64,000 nucleotides of DNA from Streptomyces sp. NRRL F-525 (GTDB taxonomy: Bacteria > Actinomycetota > Actinomycetes > Streptomycetales > Streptomycetaceae). Below are positions 43,693 through 52,104 of this stretch, in pieces (the first letter of the stretch is position 1; each line of letters opens with the position of its first letter). The notes under the pieces were generated by a model. It did no database searches. It was not told the origin of the DNA and was given only the letters and a program-made list of their open reading frames with translations. The stretch covers positions 310,001 through 374,000 of the forward strand of contig NZ_JNXE01000001.1 of assembly GCF_000716605.1 (NCBI RefSeq), given 5' to 3'. The translations under genes were made by a program, and so were the position numbers.

Positions 43693-44897
43693 GCTCGCAC
43701 GGAATCCGGGACCGGGTCGCGATCGTCGGCATGGGCTGCACGCCCTTCGGCGAGCACTGGGGCCGCTCGGCGGACGACCTGCTGGTCGACGCCGTCGGCG
43801 AGGCCGTCACCTCGGCAGGCATCACGCTCGACGACATCGACGCGTTCTGGCTCGGCACCCAGGCCTCCGGAGTCTCCGGACTGACCCTCAGCCGCCCGCT
43901 GCACCTGCCGTACAAGCCGGTCACCCGCCTGGAGAACATGTGCGCGACCGGCTCCGAGGCGCTGCGCAACGCCTGTTACGCGGTCGCCTCCGGCGCCTAC
44001 GACGTGGCGATGGCGGTCGGCGTGGAGAAGCTCAAGGACTCCGGCATGTCCGGGCTCTCCGGCACCTCGATGCCGGGCGCCGGCGACGACAGCCGCGGTG
44101 AGATCACGGCCCCGGCGAACTTCTCCCTCCTCGCCCCCGCCTACGCCGCCAAGTACGGCCTCGCGGAAGAGGAGTTGAAGGACGTCATCACCCGCATCGC
44201 CTGGAAGAACCACGTCAACGGCGCCCGCAACCCCCGCGCCCAGTTCCGCAAGGAGGTGCCGCTGGAGCGCATCCGGTCGGCGCCGATCGTCGCGGGCATG
44301 CTCGGCGTCTTCGACTGCTCGGGGGTCTCCGACGGATCGGCGGCGGCGATCGTCGTACGCGCCGAGGACGCCTACCGGTACACCGACAAGCCCATCTTCG
44401 TGAAGGCGCTGTCCTTTGTCGCGGGACCGGCGGACGGACTCCTGGACCCCGACTACGACTTCACGACCTTCCCCGAGGTCGTCGTCTCGGCCCGGGAGGC
44501 CTACCGGCAGGCGGGCATCACCGACCCGCGCGCCGAACTCGCCCTCGCCGAGGTCCACGACTGCTTCACGCCAACGGAGTTGGTGCTCATGGAGGATCTG
44601 GGTTTCTCGGAGCGCGGACAGGCGTGGAAGGACGTCACCAGCGGCGCCTTCGACCTCGACGGATCGCTGCCGGTCAACCCGGACGGCGGCCTCAAGGCCT
44701 TCGGCCACCCGATCGGCGCCTCCGGCCTGCGCATGATGTTCGAGGCCTGGCTCCAACTGCGCGGCGAGGCACCGCCCGAGCGGACGGTCGGGTCCGTGGC
44801 GGAGGGCCGCTCGCTCGCCCTGACCCACAACCTCGGCGGCGGCCCCGGCGAATGCGTCTCCTTCGTCTCCGTCGTCGGCAGCGAACTCACCGACTGA
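43689..44897 (+). CDS. SCP2/lipid-transfer-type thiolase
   Basis: 402-residue thiolase-fold protein coupled to the HMGS-DUF35 fusion. Cys85 (ENMCATGS) and His340 (GHPIGASG) are kept; the C-terminal loop is THNLGGGPGECV, where the second Cys position is Asn. It looks able to do thiolysis or Claisen chemistry, in contrast to 4151 and 15980. Also resembles the Ltp3/Ltp4 proteins of mycobacterial steroid catabolism. Confidence 0.88.
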   Translation: MSSHGIRDRVAIVGMGCTPFGEHWGRSADDLLVDAVGEAVTSAGITLDDIDAFWLGTQASGVSGLTLSRPLHLPYKPVTRLENMCATGSEALRNACYAVASGAYDVAMAVGVEKLKDSGMSGLSGTSMPGAGDDSRGEITAPANFSLLAPAYAAKYGLAEEELKDVITRIAWKNHVNGARNPRAQFRKEVPLERIRSAPIVAGMLGVFDCSGVSDGSAAAIVVRAEDAYRYTDKPIFVKALSFVAGPADGLLDPDYDFTTFPEVVVSAREAYRQAGITDPRAELALAEVHDCFTPTELVLMEDLGFSERGQAWKDVTSGAFDLDGSLPVNPDGGLKAFGHPIGASGLRMMFEAWLQLRGEAPPERTVGSVAEGRSLALTHNLGGGPGECVSFVSVVGSELTD

Positions 44898-44913
44898 GAA
44901 AGGTGGTTGAGTC

Positions 44914-45708
44914 ATGGGACGACTCGACGACAAGATCGTGATCGTGACCGGAGCCGCGTCCGGCATCGGTGCCGCCACCGCCCGCCGCGTGGCGGCCGAG
45001 GGCGCCCACACGGTCGTGGCGGATCTGAATCTCGACGGTGCCAAGGCGGTCACGGAGGAGATCCGGGCGGCCGGCGGTTCCGCCACGGCGGTCCCGGTCG
45101 ACCTGGGCGACATCGACTCCGTACGGGCCATGGTGGCCACGGCAGTTGACACGTACGGCGGTCTCGACGTCCTGCACAACAACGCGGCGGCCACCCATCT
45201 GGCCGCCCGCCAGGACCTCGCCGTCCTGGACGCCGACCCGGCGGTCTGGGACGACACCATGCGGATCAACCTGCGCGGCACGATGGTCGCGATCCAGGCC
45301 GCCGTCCCGCACATGATCGCCCGCGGCGCCGGATCCATCATCAACACCTCGTCCGGCGCCGGTCTCACGGGCGACCTGCGCAATCCCGCGTACGGCGCCT
45401 CGAAGGCCGCCCTCATCAACCTCACGCAGTACGTCGCCACCCAGTACGGCAAGCAGGGGGTGCGCTGCAACGCCATCGCCCCGGGGTTCATCGTCACCCC
45501 GGCCAGCGCCGGTTCGGCGCACGGGGCGATCCGGGAGAAGATGCTCCGCCATCACCTCACCCCGCGCCTCGGCCGGCCGGAGGACGTCGCGTCGGCGGTC
45601 GTCTTCCTCGCCTCCGACGAGTCCGCCTTCGTCACCGGGCACACCCTGCGGGTGGACGGCGGACTGCTGTCCCACGCGCCGTACGTGGCGGACCTGCGCG
45701 AGGCGTGA
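44914..45708 (+). CDS. SDR dehydrogenase
   Basis: 264-residue SDR with TGAASGIG, NNAA and NTSSGAG...YGASKAA catalytic set. Ends the 40237-45708 operon. GAAAGGTGG before the ATG. Probably oxidises a hydroxyl of the CoA substrate. Followed by a hairpin repeat. Confidence 0.87.
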   Translation: MGRLDDKIVIVTGAASGIGAATARRVAAEGAHTVVADLNLDGAKAVTEEIRAAGGSATAVPVDLGDIDSVRAMVATAVDTYGGLDVLHNNAAATHLAARQDLAVLDADPAVWDDTMRINLRGTMVAIQAAVPHMIARGAGSIINTSSGAGLTGDLRNPAYGASKAALINLTQYVATQYGKQGVRCNAIAPGFIVTPASAGSAHGAIREKMLRHHLTPRLGRPEDVASAVVFLASDESAFVTGHTLRVDGGLLSHAPYVADLREA

Positions 45709-45811
45709 CGCGGTCCCGTCGGGGCGGACCTCCGGGAGTCGGCGTGCGAACGCCGCGTCTCGCGGACGCTGTTGGCGAATCCGGTGCGGCCGGGGCAGGC
45801 ACCCTTCCGAA

Positions 45812-45902
45812 AAAGCGTGACACTTCTCGCGAAAGTGTCACGCTTTCTCAGCTGTACCGGGTCACCCGGGCCCGCTGACGGGATGGGCCGACAGCGTCCG
45901 CC
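45812..45902. repeat. Hairpin repeat unit, copy 2
   Basis: Arms AAAGCGTGACACTT (45812-45825) and AAGTGTCACGCTTT (45833-45846) pair perfectly around CTCGCGA. About 40 bases later GCCGACAGCGTCCG recurs. Related to copy 1 at 22263. It lies between convergent genes (ends 45708 and 45942), so a terminator role is natural here. Confidence 0.7.
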
Positions 45903-45941
45903 AGACGCCGCGGGCCGGCCGTGTCGTGACGCCGTCTGCTC

Positions 45942-48638
45942 TCAAGCCGTCGTCTCCGGCTCCAGGTCGCCCAGATAGGCCGCCCGGACCGCCGGATCGC
46001 GGCGCACCTCGTCCGGGGTGCCGGCACAGATCCGGCGGCCGAAGTCCAGCACCACGACCTGGTCACAGACGCTCATCACCATGTCGACGTCGTGCTCGAC
46101 GAGCAGCACCCCCATGCCCCAGTCCTCGGCCAACCGCCGGACCAGCTCGGCCAACTCCCGTGTCTCGTCGTCGGACAGCCCCGCCGCCGGTTCGTCCAGC
46201 AGCAGTACCGACGGCGAGGTCGCCACCGCCCGCGCGATCGCCAGCAACCGCCGCTCGCCGTACGACAAGTCGCCCACCGGCCTGGTCAGACTGTCCTGCA
46301 GCCCGAACTCCTTTACTGCGACGAGTACTTGGGCGGGCAGCGGGCGGCTGCCGGGACGGATCAGGTCGGTGAGCCAGGTCCATCGGCCCGGCCGCTCGCA
46401 GGCGGCGTAGAGATTGTCCAGCACCGTCATGTCCTCGAACAGCTCCAGCGACTGGAAGGACCGGCTCAGCCCGGCCCCGGCCCGCCGGTGCACAGGCACC
46501 CGGGTCACGTCCCGCTCCCCGAGGCGGACACTGCCCGAAGCGGCCCGGGTGAAGCCGGTGACGGCGTCGATGGCGGAGGTCTTGCCGGCGCCGTTGGGGC
46601 CGATGAGACCCACCACCCGGCCCGGTTCGACGTCCAGCGAGAGCCCGTCGACGGCGACGACACCGCCGTAGCGGACAGTGAGGTCGCGTACCTGCAGGGG
46701 GAGGGGCGCGGCGCGGGGGACGTCCGGTAGGGGGGCTGTTTCCTCCTCGGGCACGGTGGCAGCGCGCTGCGGGCGCAGCTTTCGCTCAAGTCCCCTTGCC
46801 TGCTTGCCGAGTTCCTTTCCGATGCCGTCCTGGTTGCCCACCAGGGTCAGCACCAGGATGATCCCGCCGATCAGCGGCATCCACTCGCTCAGCCCGGGCA
46901 CCACCAGGTCCCCGAACCGGGCGCCGACCGTACCCGCGGCGAACGTGGCGCCGAACAGCGGCCCGACGAGGAAGCCGACACCGCCGATGACGGCGAGCCC
47001 GAGCGCGGTGACGGAGTCGAAGCTCGCGAAGTCGGAGAAGACGACCGAGGTCGAGCGGAATCCGGTCAGTACTCCGGCGAGCGCGGCGATGGCCGAGGAC
47101 AGGCCGAAGGCGTAGAGCTTGGCCGCCCGGACGTCGATGCCGAGGGCGGCCGCGGCCCGTTCGTTGGCCCGTACGGCGATGAGCCGGCGGCCGGTGCGGC
47201 CGCGCCTGACGTTGGCGACCACGAGCGTGGCGGCGACGAACAGGACCAGGACCACGGCGGCGTACCGCTGTGGATGGTCGACCCCGGAGATGCTGATGCC
47301 GAAGAGCGTCTGCCTGCCCACCGCGATGCCGTCGCTGCCGGGTGTCGTCGACAGGTCGGTGTTCTGGAAGACCATCGCCTCCAGGGTGGTGCCGAGCCCG
47401 AGCGTGATGATCGCGAGATTGACCCCGCGGGTGCGCACGGCCGGCAACGCGAACAGCAGGCCGATCGGGACGGTGCCCAACACGCCTGCCAGCAGAGCCA
47501 GTTCGAAGGGCCAGCCCCAGTCTGCCGCCGCGTGCCCGGCGATGAAGGCGCCGGTCCCGGCGAGGGCGTAGGCCGCGAGCGACACCTGCCCCGCGTAGCC
47601 GGTGACCACGATGATCGACAGGATGATCAGAGAGAGCACCAGGGTGCTGGTGATCGCGTCGGCCCACAGTGGGGTGGACAGGCTCACCAGCACCAGGGCG
47701 ATCACGACGGTCAGGGCGAGCGGGACCGGGCGCACCTTGCCGGTGCCCAGTGCCGGGAGGCGGTCGAGGAACGTGCCGCGCAGCGGCAGCGCCCGGCCGC
47801 GCGCGACCAGTACCAGGGCGATGAAGAGGAACGGCACCGAGGAGGCTAGCCCGGTGACGCCCGAGCCGAAGCGGGTGAGTTCGGACTGTGCGACCCCGAT
47901 GACGAGACCGCCCGCCAGGGTGATCGGGAACGACGAGAACCTGCCGACCAGGGCGGCGGCCAGCGCACTCAGCAGCAGCGTGGTCAGCCCGGTCACCGAC
48001 AGGCCGATCACCGGCACGATCAGGATGGCGGTGAGGCCCGCGAGCGCGGAGCCCAGTGCCCAGTTGCCGGCGGCGATCAGGTCCGGGGACCAGCCGAGCG
48101 CGGCGGCGGCACCCTCGTTCTCGGCGACCGCGGTGGTGCCCAGGCCGAACAGGGTGCGCCGGTACAGGAGATGGAGCACGGCCGTCACGGCGATCGCGAT
48201 GCCGAGCAGCCAGACGCGGTCCTCGGAGACCGTCGCACCGGCGATCGTGAGCAGCCGGGTGGGCAGCTTCCCCGGCACCAGCTGCAGGCTGTCGCCGTAG
48301 CGCTTGACGGCGATAGCGGTGAGCACGATGAACACCGCGAGGGTGCCGACCAGCCGGGCCAGGGTGGACGCCCTGCGCAGCGGGCGGATCACCAACAGGT
48401 GGGTGAGCACGCCCAGTACGGCGGAGGTGAGCACGCCGCACGCGGTGGCAGGCCAGTACGGCACGCCGTGGTTGACGGCGAGTTCCCACTGGACGTAGGC
48501 GCCGGCCATCCCGATCGCGCCGTGCGCGAAGTTCAGGACTCCGGAGCCCCGGTAGACCAGCACGATGCCGTGTGCGGTGAGCGCGTAGAGGGCGCCGAGC
48601 CCCAGGCCGAGCAGCGCGAAACGCAGGACGTCGTCCAT
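45942..48638 (-). CDS. LivH-LivM-LivG fused ABC importer
   Basis: 898-residue fusion of two branched-chain-type permeases and their ATPase. Residues 1 to about 285 are LivH-like (VYRGSGVLNFAHGAIGM), about 300-620 LivM-like (VTGYAGQVSLAAYA, and the GGVGFLVGPLFGA loop), and the last ~240 form LivG with GPNGAGKTS, LSYGERR and VLLLDEPAAGLSD. The family imports amino acids or other small carboxylates; here it likely brings in the island's acid substrate. ATG 48638 follows GGGAGG. Divergent from its binding protein. Confidence 0.9.
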   Translation of the reverse strand: MDDVLRFALLGLGLGALYALTAHGIVLVYRGSGVLNFAHGAIGMAGAYVQWELAVNHGVPYWPATACGVLTSAVLGVLTHLLVIRPLRRASTLARLVGTLAVFIVLTAIAVKRYGDSLQLVPGKLPTRLLTIAGATVSEDRVWLLGIAIAVTAVLHLLYRRTLFGLGTTAVAENEGAAAALGWSPDLIAAGNWALGSALAGLTAILIVPVIGLSVTGLTTLLLSALAAALVGRFSSFPITLAGGLVIGVAQSELTRFGSGVTGLASSVPFLFIALVLVARGRALPLRGTFLDRLPALGTGKVRPVPLALTVVIALVLVSLSTPLWADAITSTLVLSLIILSIIVVTGYAGQVSLAAYALAGTGAFIAGHAAADWGWPFELALLAGVLGTVPIGLLFALPAVRTRGVNLAIITLGLGTTLEAMVFQNTDLSTTPGSDGIAVGRQTLFGISISGVDHPQRYAAVVLVLFVAATLVVANVRRGRTGRRLIAVRANERAAAALGIDVRAAKLYAFGLSSAIAALAGVLTGFRSTSVVFSDFASFDSVTALGLAVIGGVGFLVGPLFGATFAAGTVGARFGDLVVPGLSEWMPLIGGIILVLTLVGNQDGIGKELGKQARGLERKLRPQRAATVPEEETAPLPDVPRAAPLPLQVRDLTVRYGGVVAVDGLSLDVEPGRVVGLIGPNGAGKTSAIDAVTGFTRAASGSVRLGERDVTRVPVHRRAGAGLSRSFQSLELFEDMTVLDNLYAACERPGRWTWLTDLIRPGSRPLPAQVLVAVKEFGLQDSLTRPVGDLSYGERRLLAIARAVATSPSVLLLDEPAAGLSDDETRELAELVRRLAEDWGMGVLLVEHDVDMVMSVCDQVVVLDFGRRICAGTPDEVRRDPAVRAAYLGDLEPETTA

Positions 48639-48670
48639 CCGAGGAACCTCCCAGACACGGGACGAGACAG

Positions 48671-48690
48671 TGCATTCATTTAAATAATTG
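48671..48690. promoter_or_regulatory. AT-rich operator between transporter genes
   Basis: TGCATTCATTTAAATAATTG between the permease fusion and the binding-protein gene. GCATTCA matches the 22520 operator; ATTTAAAT is self-complementary. Ties the transporter to the island's control. Confidence 0.5.
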
Positions 48691-48780
48691 TGCCGAGAGT
48701 ACTTCACTAACCCAAAAATGCGCCCCATGCTGTTCGGCATCTCGACGTCGCCCACTTTGGGCGCGAGCCCCGGAGGGACC

Positions 48781-50016
48781 ATGAACGACTCACGCCGACG
48801 CAGAAGCGCCGTAGCCAGCTGTCTCGCGGTGACCGGAGCCCTGCTCGCCGCAGGATGCGGGGGAGAGGCGGCCAGCAGCTCGGCCGAGACCTCCTCGCTC
48901 AAGGGCACCCCGGTCAAGGTGATGGTCTGGGCGCCGGAGAACACCCAGGGCAGCGCCCAGCCCGGGATCCACCTCACCGCCACGGCCTACGAGAAGTGGA
49001 TCAACGCCAACGGCGGGATCAAGGGAGGGCCCCTGAAGGTCGAGTTCTGCAACGAGAAGGGCGACCCCGACGAAGCCGAGAAGTGCGCCCAGCAGGCCGT
49101 CGCCGACAAGGTGGCCGCGGTCGTGGGCTCATACAGCCTCGCCGGGGACCGCTACATGCCCATCCTGCAGAAGGCCGGCATCCCCTACATCGGCGGCACC
49201 GGGGTCTCCGCGGCGGAGTTCTCCAACCCGCTGTCATTCCCGGTCAACGGCGGCACCCCGGTGGTGTTCGCCGCGCACGGCCGGCAGCTGGTGGAGCAGG
49301 GCTGCAAGAAGATCACCGGCGTACGGTACGACGTGGCCGCGGCCGCCGTGGTCTCCCAGTTCCTCACTCTGGGCGTGACCTCCGCCGGAGGGGCGCCGCC
49401 CAAGGACCTCAAGGTGCCGCTCACCGCCACCGACCTCGCCCCGCAGGTCGCCGCCACCAAGGGCAGCGACTGCGTGAGCGTCATCCTGGGCACCGCCTCC
49501 GACCTGTTCGTGAAGTCGTACGTCCAGTCCGGCGACAAGACCAAGCTCGCCAGCGTGGTCGGCAACCTCACCCCGCAACTGGCCGCGAGCACCGGCGGCA
49601 GCGGCAGCCCGTTGGAAGGCGCCGCGATCACCGGCTACTACCCGCCGACCTCCGACGCCGTCTGGAAGGACTTCGTCGCGGCGGCCAAGGGCAAGGACAT
49701 CGACACCACCAACGGCGCCAACGCCACGACCTGGGTGGCCTTCAAGGTCTTCACCGAGGCCGCCAAGAAGCTGCCGACGATCTCGGCGAAGGCGCTGGTG
49801 CAGGAGCTGAACACCACCGACGGCATCGACACCGGAGGCCTGACCCCGCCCCTGAACTGGAAGGCGTCGACCGCCCTGCCGATCAAGGGACTCGACCGCA
49901 TCCACAACACGACCGCCACCGAACTGACCATCCGCGACGGGAAGATCGAGTGGGCCAAGGCCGGGTCCACCTTCGTCGACGTCCGCAAGGTGCTGACGGC
50001 CGCGTCGCACGGCTGA
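48781..50016 (+). CDS. ABC solute-binding lipoprotein, LivJ type
   Basis: 411-residue periplasmic-binding-type lipoprotein. Signal peptide with RRRR and lipobox LAAGC (Cys26), then a type I binding fold of the leucine/amide family (GGPLKVEFCNEKGDP, QAVADKVAAVVGSYS). It captures the substrate outside the membrane. ATG 48781 has GGAGGG close before it. Heads a rightward unit with LivF and the Lux-like genes. Confidence 0.9.
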   Translation: MNDSRRRRSAVASCLAVTGALLAAGCGGEAASSSAETSSLKGTPVKVMVWAPENTQGSAQPGIHLTATAYEKWINANGGIKGGPLKVEFCNEKGDPDEAEKCAQQAVADKVAAVVGSYSLAGDRYMPILQKAGIPYIGGTGVSAAEFSNPLSFPVNGGTPVVFAAHGRQLVEQGCKKITGVRYDVAAAAVVSQFLTLGVTSAGGAPPKDLKVPLTATDLAPQVAATKGSDCVSVILGTASDLFVKSYVQSGDKTKLASVVGNLTPQLAASTGGSGSPLEGAAITGYYPPTSDAVWKDFVAAAKGKDIDTTNGANATTWVAFKVFTEAAKKLPTISAKALVQELNTTDGIDTGGLTPPLNWKASTALPIKGLDRIHNTTATELTIRDGKIEWAKAGSTFVDVRKVLTAASHG

Positions 50017-50037
50017 GCCCGGCTGAGGAGCAACCCC

Positions 50038-50742
50038 GTGTCCGACACCGCTGTGCCCCTGATAGCGACCCGCGCCCTGTCCGCCGGATACGGCAGCCGA
50101 CCCGTCGTGAGCGACCTCGACCTGGAGGTCCGGCCGGGCGAGGTCGTCGCCCTGCTCGGCCCCAACGGCGCGGGCAAGACCACCACCCTCAGGGCGCTGT
50201 CCGGCGACCTGACCCCGATGAGCGGCGAGGTCCGCTGGCTGGGCACCCCCGGCCACGCACCCCTGCACCGCCGCGCCCGCGAGGGCCTCGCCTACGTCGG
50301 CGAACGCGCGGTCTTCACCCGCCTCGACACCACCGACAACCTACGGGTCGGGCGCGTACCGCCGGACCAGGCCGTCGCGCTCTTCCCCGAACTCGAGAAA
50401 CGCCTCAGGACCGGCGCGGGCATGCTGTCCGGCGGCGAGCAGCAGATGCTGTCGCTGGCGCGCGCCCTGTGCCGTACCCCCCGGCTCCTCCTGGCCGACG
50501 AACTCTCCCTGGGCCTCGCCCCGTTGGTCGTCGACCGGCTCCTGCGGGCGGTCCGCGAGGCGGCCGACCAGGGGCTGGGCGCACTGCTGGTCGAACAGCA
50601 CGTGCGCAAGGTGCTCGACATCGCCGACCGCGTCTACGTACTGCGCCGAGGCCGGGTCGTCATGACCGGCACCCCGAAGGAACTGCGCGGGGACCTCGAC
50701 GCCATCGAGTCCTCCTATCTCGCGAAGAACCCGTCCTCATGA
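50038..50742 (+). CDS. ABC transporter ATPase, LivF type
   Basis: 234-residue ATPase: GPNGAGKTT, MLSGGEQQML, LLLADELSLGLAP and EQH switch His. The LivF signature replaces DEPS by DELS, which is common. GTG at 50038 after GAGGAG. It completes the importer made by 45942 and 48781. Confidence 0.91.
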   Translation: MSDTAVPLIATRALSAGYGSRPVVSDLDLEVRPGEVVALLGPNGAGKTTTLRALSGDLTPMSGEVRWLGTPGHAPLHRRAREGLAYVGERAVFTRLDTTDNLRVGRVPPDQAVALFPELEKRLRTGAGMLSGGEQQMLSLARALCRTPRLLLADELSLGLAPLVVDRLLRAVREAADQGLGALLVEQHVRKVLDIADRVYVLRRGRVVMTGTPKELRGDLDAIESSYLAKNPSS

Positions 50743-50760
50743 CTGATGGAGGTGGTTGCC

Positions 50761-52104
50761 GTGCCCAGCGCACGTGAGCAGATCCGGGCCATGGTCCGGT
50801 CCGGTGACACATTCGACCAACCCGCCCGGGAGCTGCGGGAGTTGCAGCTCGACGCGGCACGCGAGGCCTTCGCGGCCCACCGCGAACGCATTCCGCTGCT
50901 GCGCACCCGGGCGGAGGAGAGCGGCGTCCACGGGATCGAGAGCCCCGACGATCTCGTCCCCCTGCTCTTCTCCCACACCAGCTACAAGTCGTACCCCCTC
51001 TCCCTCATCACCGGCGGCCGGTGGGACCGGCTCCTGCGCTGGTACTCGACGGTGTCGGTGGTCGAGCCGGGCGACGTCGACGTCGAGGGCGTGACCGACA
51101 TCGACGAATGGACCGACCGCGTCACCGCCGCCGGCCACCGCCCGTACATCACCAGCGGCACCTCGGGAAAGGTCTCCTTCCTCAACTGCGCCGCGAGCGA
51201 CCTGAGTTTCCTGCACGACATCCTGGAGAACCTCACCTGCTGGCCCGACCCGCTGCCGCCCGCGCAGACCCGCCGCGGCTACCTCCTGGCACCGGCGAGC
51301 GGTCCGATGCGCTCCATCGACGGTTACCGCTGGCACGCCGAGGTCTTCGTCCGGCCCGGCGAGACCCGACTGCTGACCGAGGACCCCATGCGGGTCTCGG
51401 AGTTGATGAGCAGCGCCCTGCTGCGCCGCCGCATGGCGGAGGGCACCGCGACCCCGCAGGAGATCAGCTCCTTCGAGGCCGCGTCCGGAACGCGCGAGCG
51501 GGAACTCGGCGCGGCCGTCACCCAGATCGTCGACGACATCGCCGCGCACCGGACCGAGCCGCTGCTGATCGCCGGGATGAACAACCAGCAGTTCACCCTG
51601 ATCCAGGCCCTGCGCGCCCTGGGCGTACCCGACGGGAGCCTGCACCCGGACACTCTGGTCCTCAGCGGCGGCGGCAACAAGAACGGGGTCCTGCCCGACG
51701 ACTACCAGGAGCAGTTCGCCGCCTTCTACGACGGCGTACGGCGCGTGCGCAGTTACGGCATGACGGAACTCCAGGGCTCCTGCCTGGCCTGCGAGTCGGG
51801 CAACTACCACGTGCCGCCGTGGGTGATCCCCCTGGTCCTGGACGAGCCGGGCGAGAAGCTGCTGAACACCGAACAGGGCGTGGTGGAGGGGCGGTTCGCC
51901 TTCCTGGACGTCTCGCTGGAGGGCCGGTGGGGCGGGCTGATCAGCGGCGACCGCGTCTTCGTCGACTTCTCGCCGTGCGACTGCGGCCGACCGGGACCGA
52001 CCGTCCTCCCGGACATCCGGCGCTACGGCGACCTGGGCGGCGAGGACAAGATCACCTGCGCCGCGACACTCGACTCCTATGTGCGGGGGATGATCCACGG
52101 ATGA
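50761..52104 (+). CDS. LuxE-like acyl-protein synthetase
   Basis: 447-residue LuxE/PaaK-related adenylating enzyme. P-loop TSGTSGK at 131-137, GMTELQGS at the adenylate motif and a CDCG near the C-terminus. In luminous bacteria LuxE activates a fatty acid and hands it to LuxC for reduction to aldehyde. The GTG at 50761 has GGAGGTGG at ideal distance, so the ATG at 50746 is rejected. It overlaps the LuxC-like gene by four bases (ATGA). Confidence 0.87.
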   Translation: MPSAREQIRAMVRSGDTFDQPARELRELQLDAAREAFAAHRERIPLLRTRAEESGVHGIESPDDLVPLLFSHTSYKSYPLSLITGGRWDRLLRWYSTVSVVEPGDVDVEGVTDIDEWTDRVTAAGHRPYITSGTSGKVSFLNCAASDLSFLHDILENLTCWPDPLPPAQTRRGYLLAPASGPMRSIDGYRWHAEVFVRPGETRLLTEDPMRVSELMSSALLRRRMAEGTATPQEISSFEAASGTRERELGAAVTQIVDDIAAHRTEPLLIAGMNNQQFTLIQALRALGVPDGSLHPDTLVLSGGGNKNGVLPDDYQEQFAAFYDGVRRVRSYGMTELQGSCLACESGNYHVPPWVIPLVLDEPGEKLLNTEQGVVEGRFAFLDVSLEGRWGGLISGDRVFVDFSPCDCGRPGPTVLPDIRRYGDLGGEDKITCAATLDSYVRGMIHG

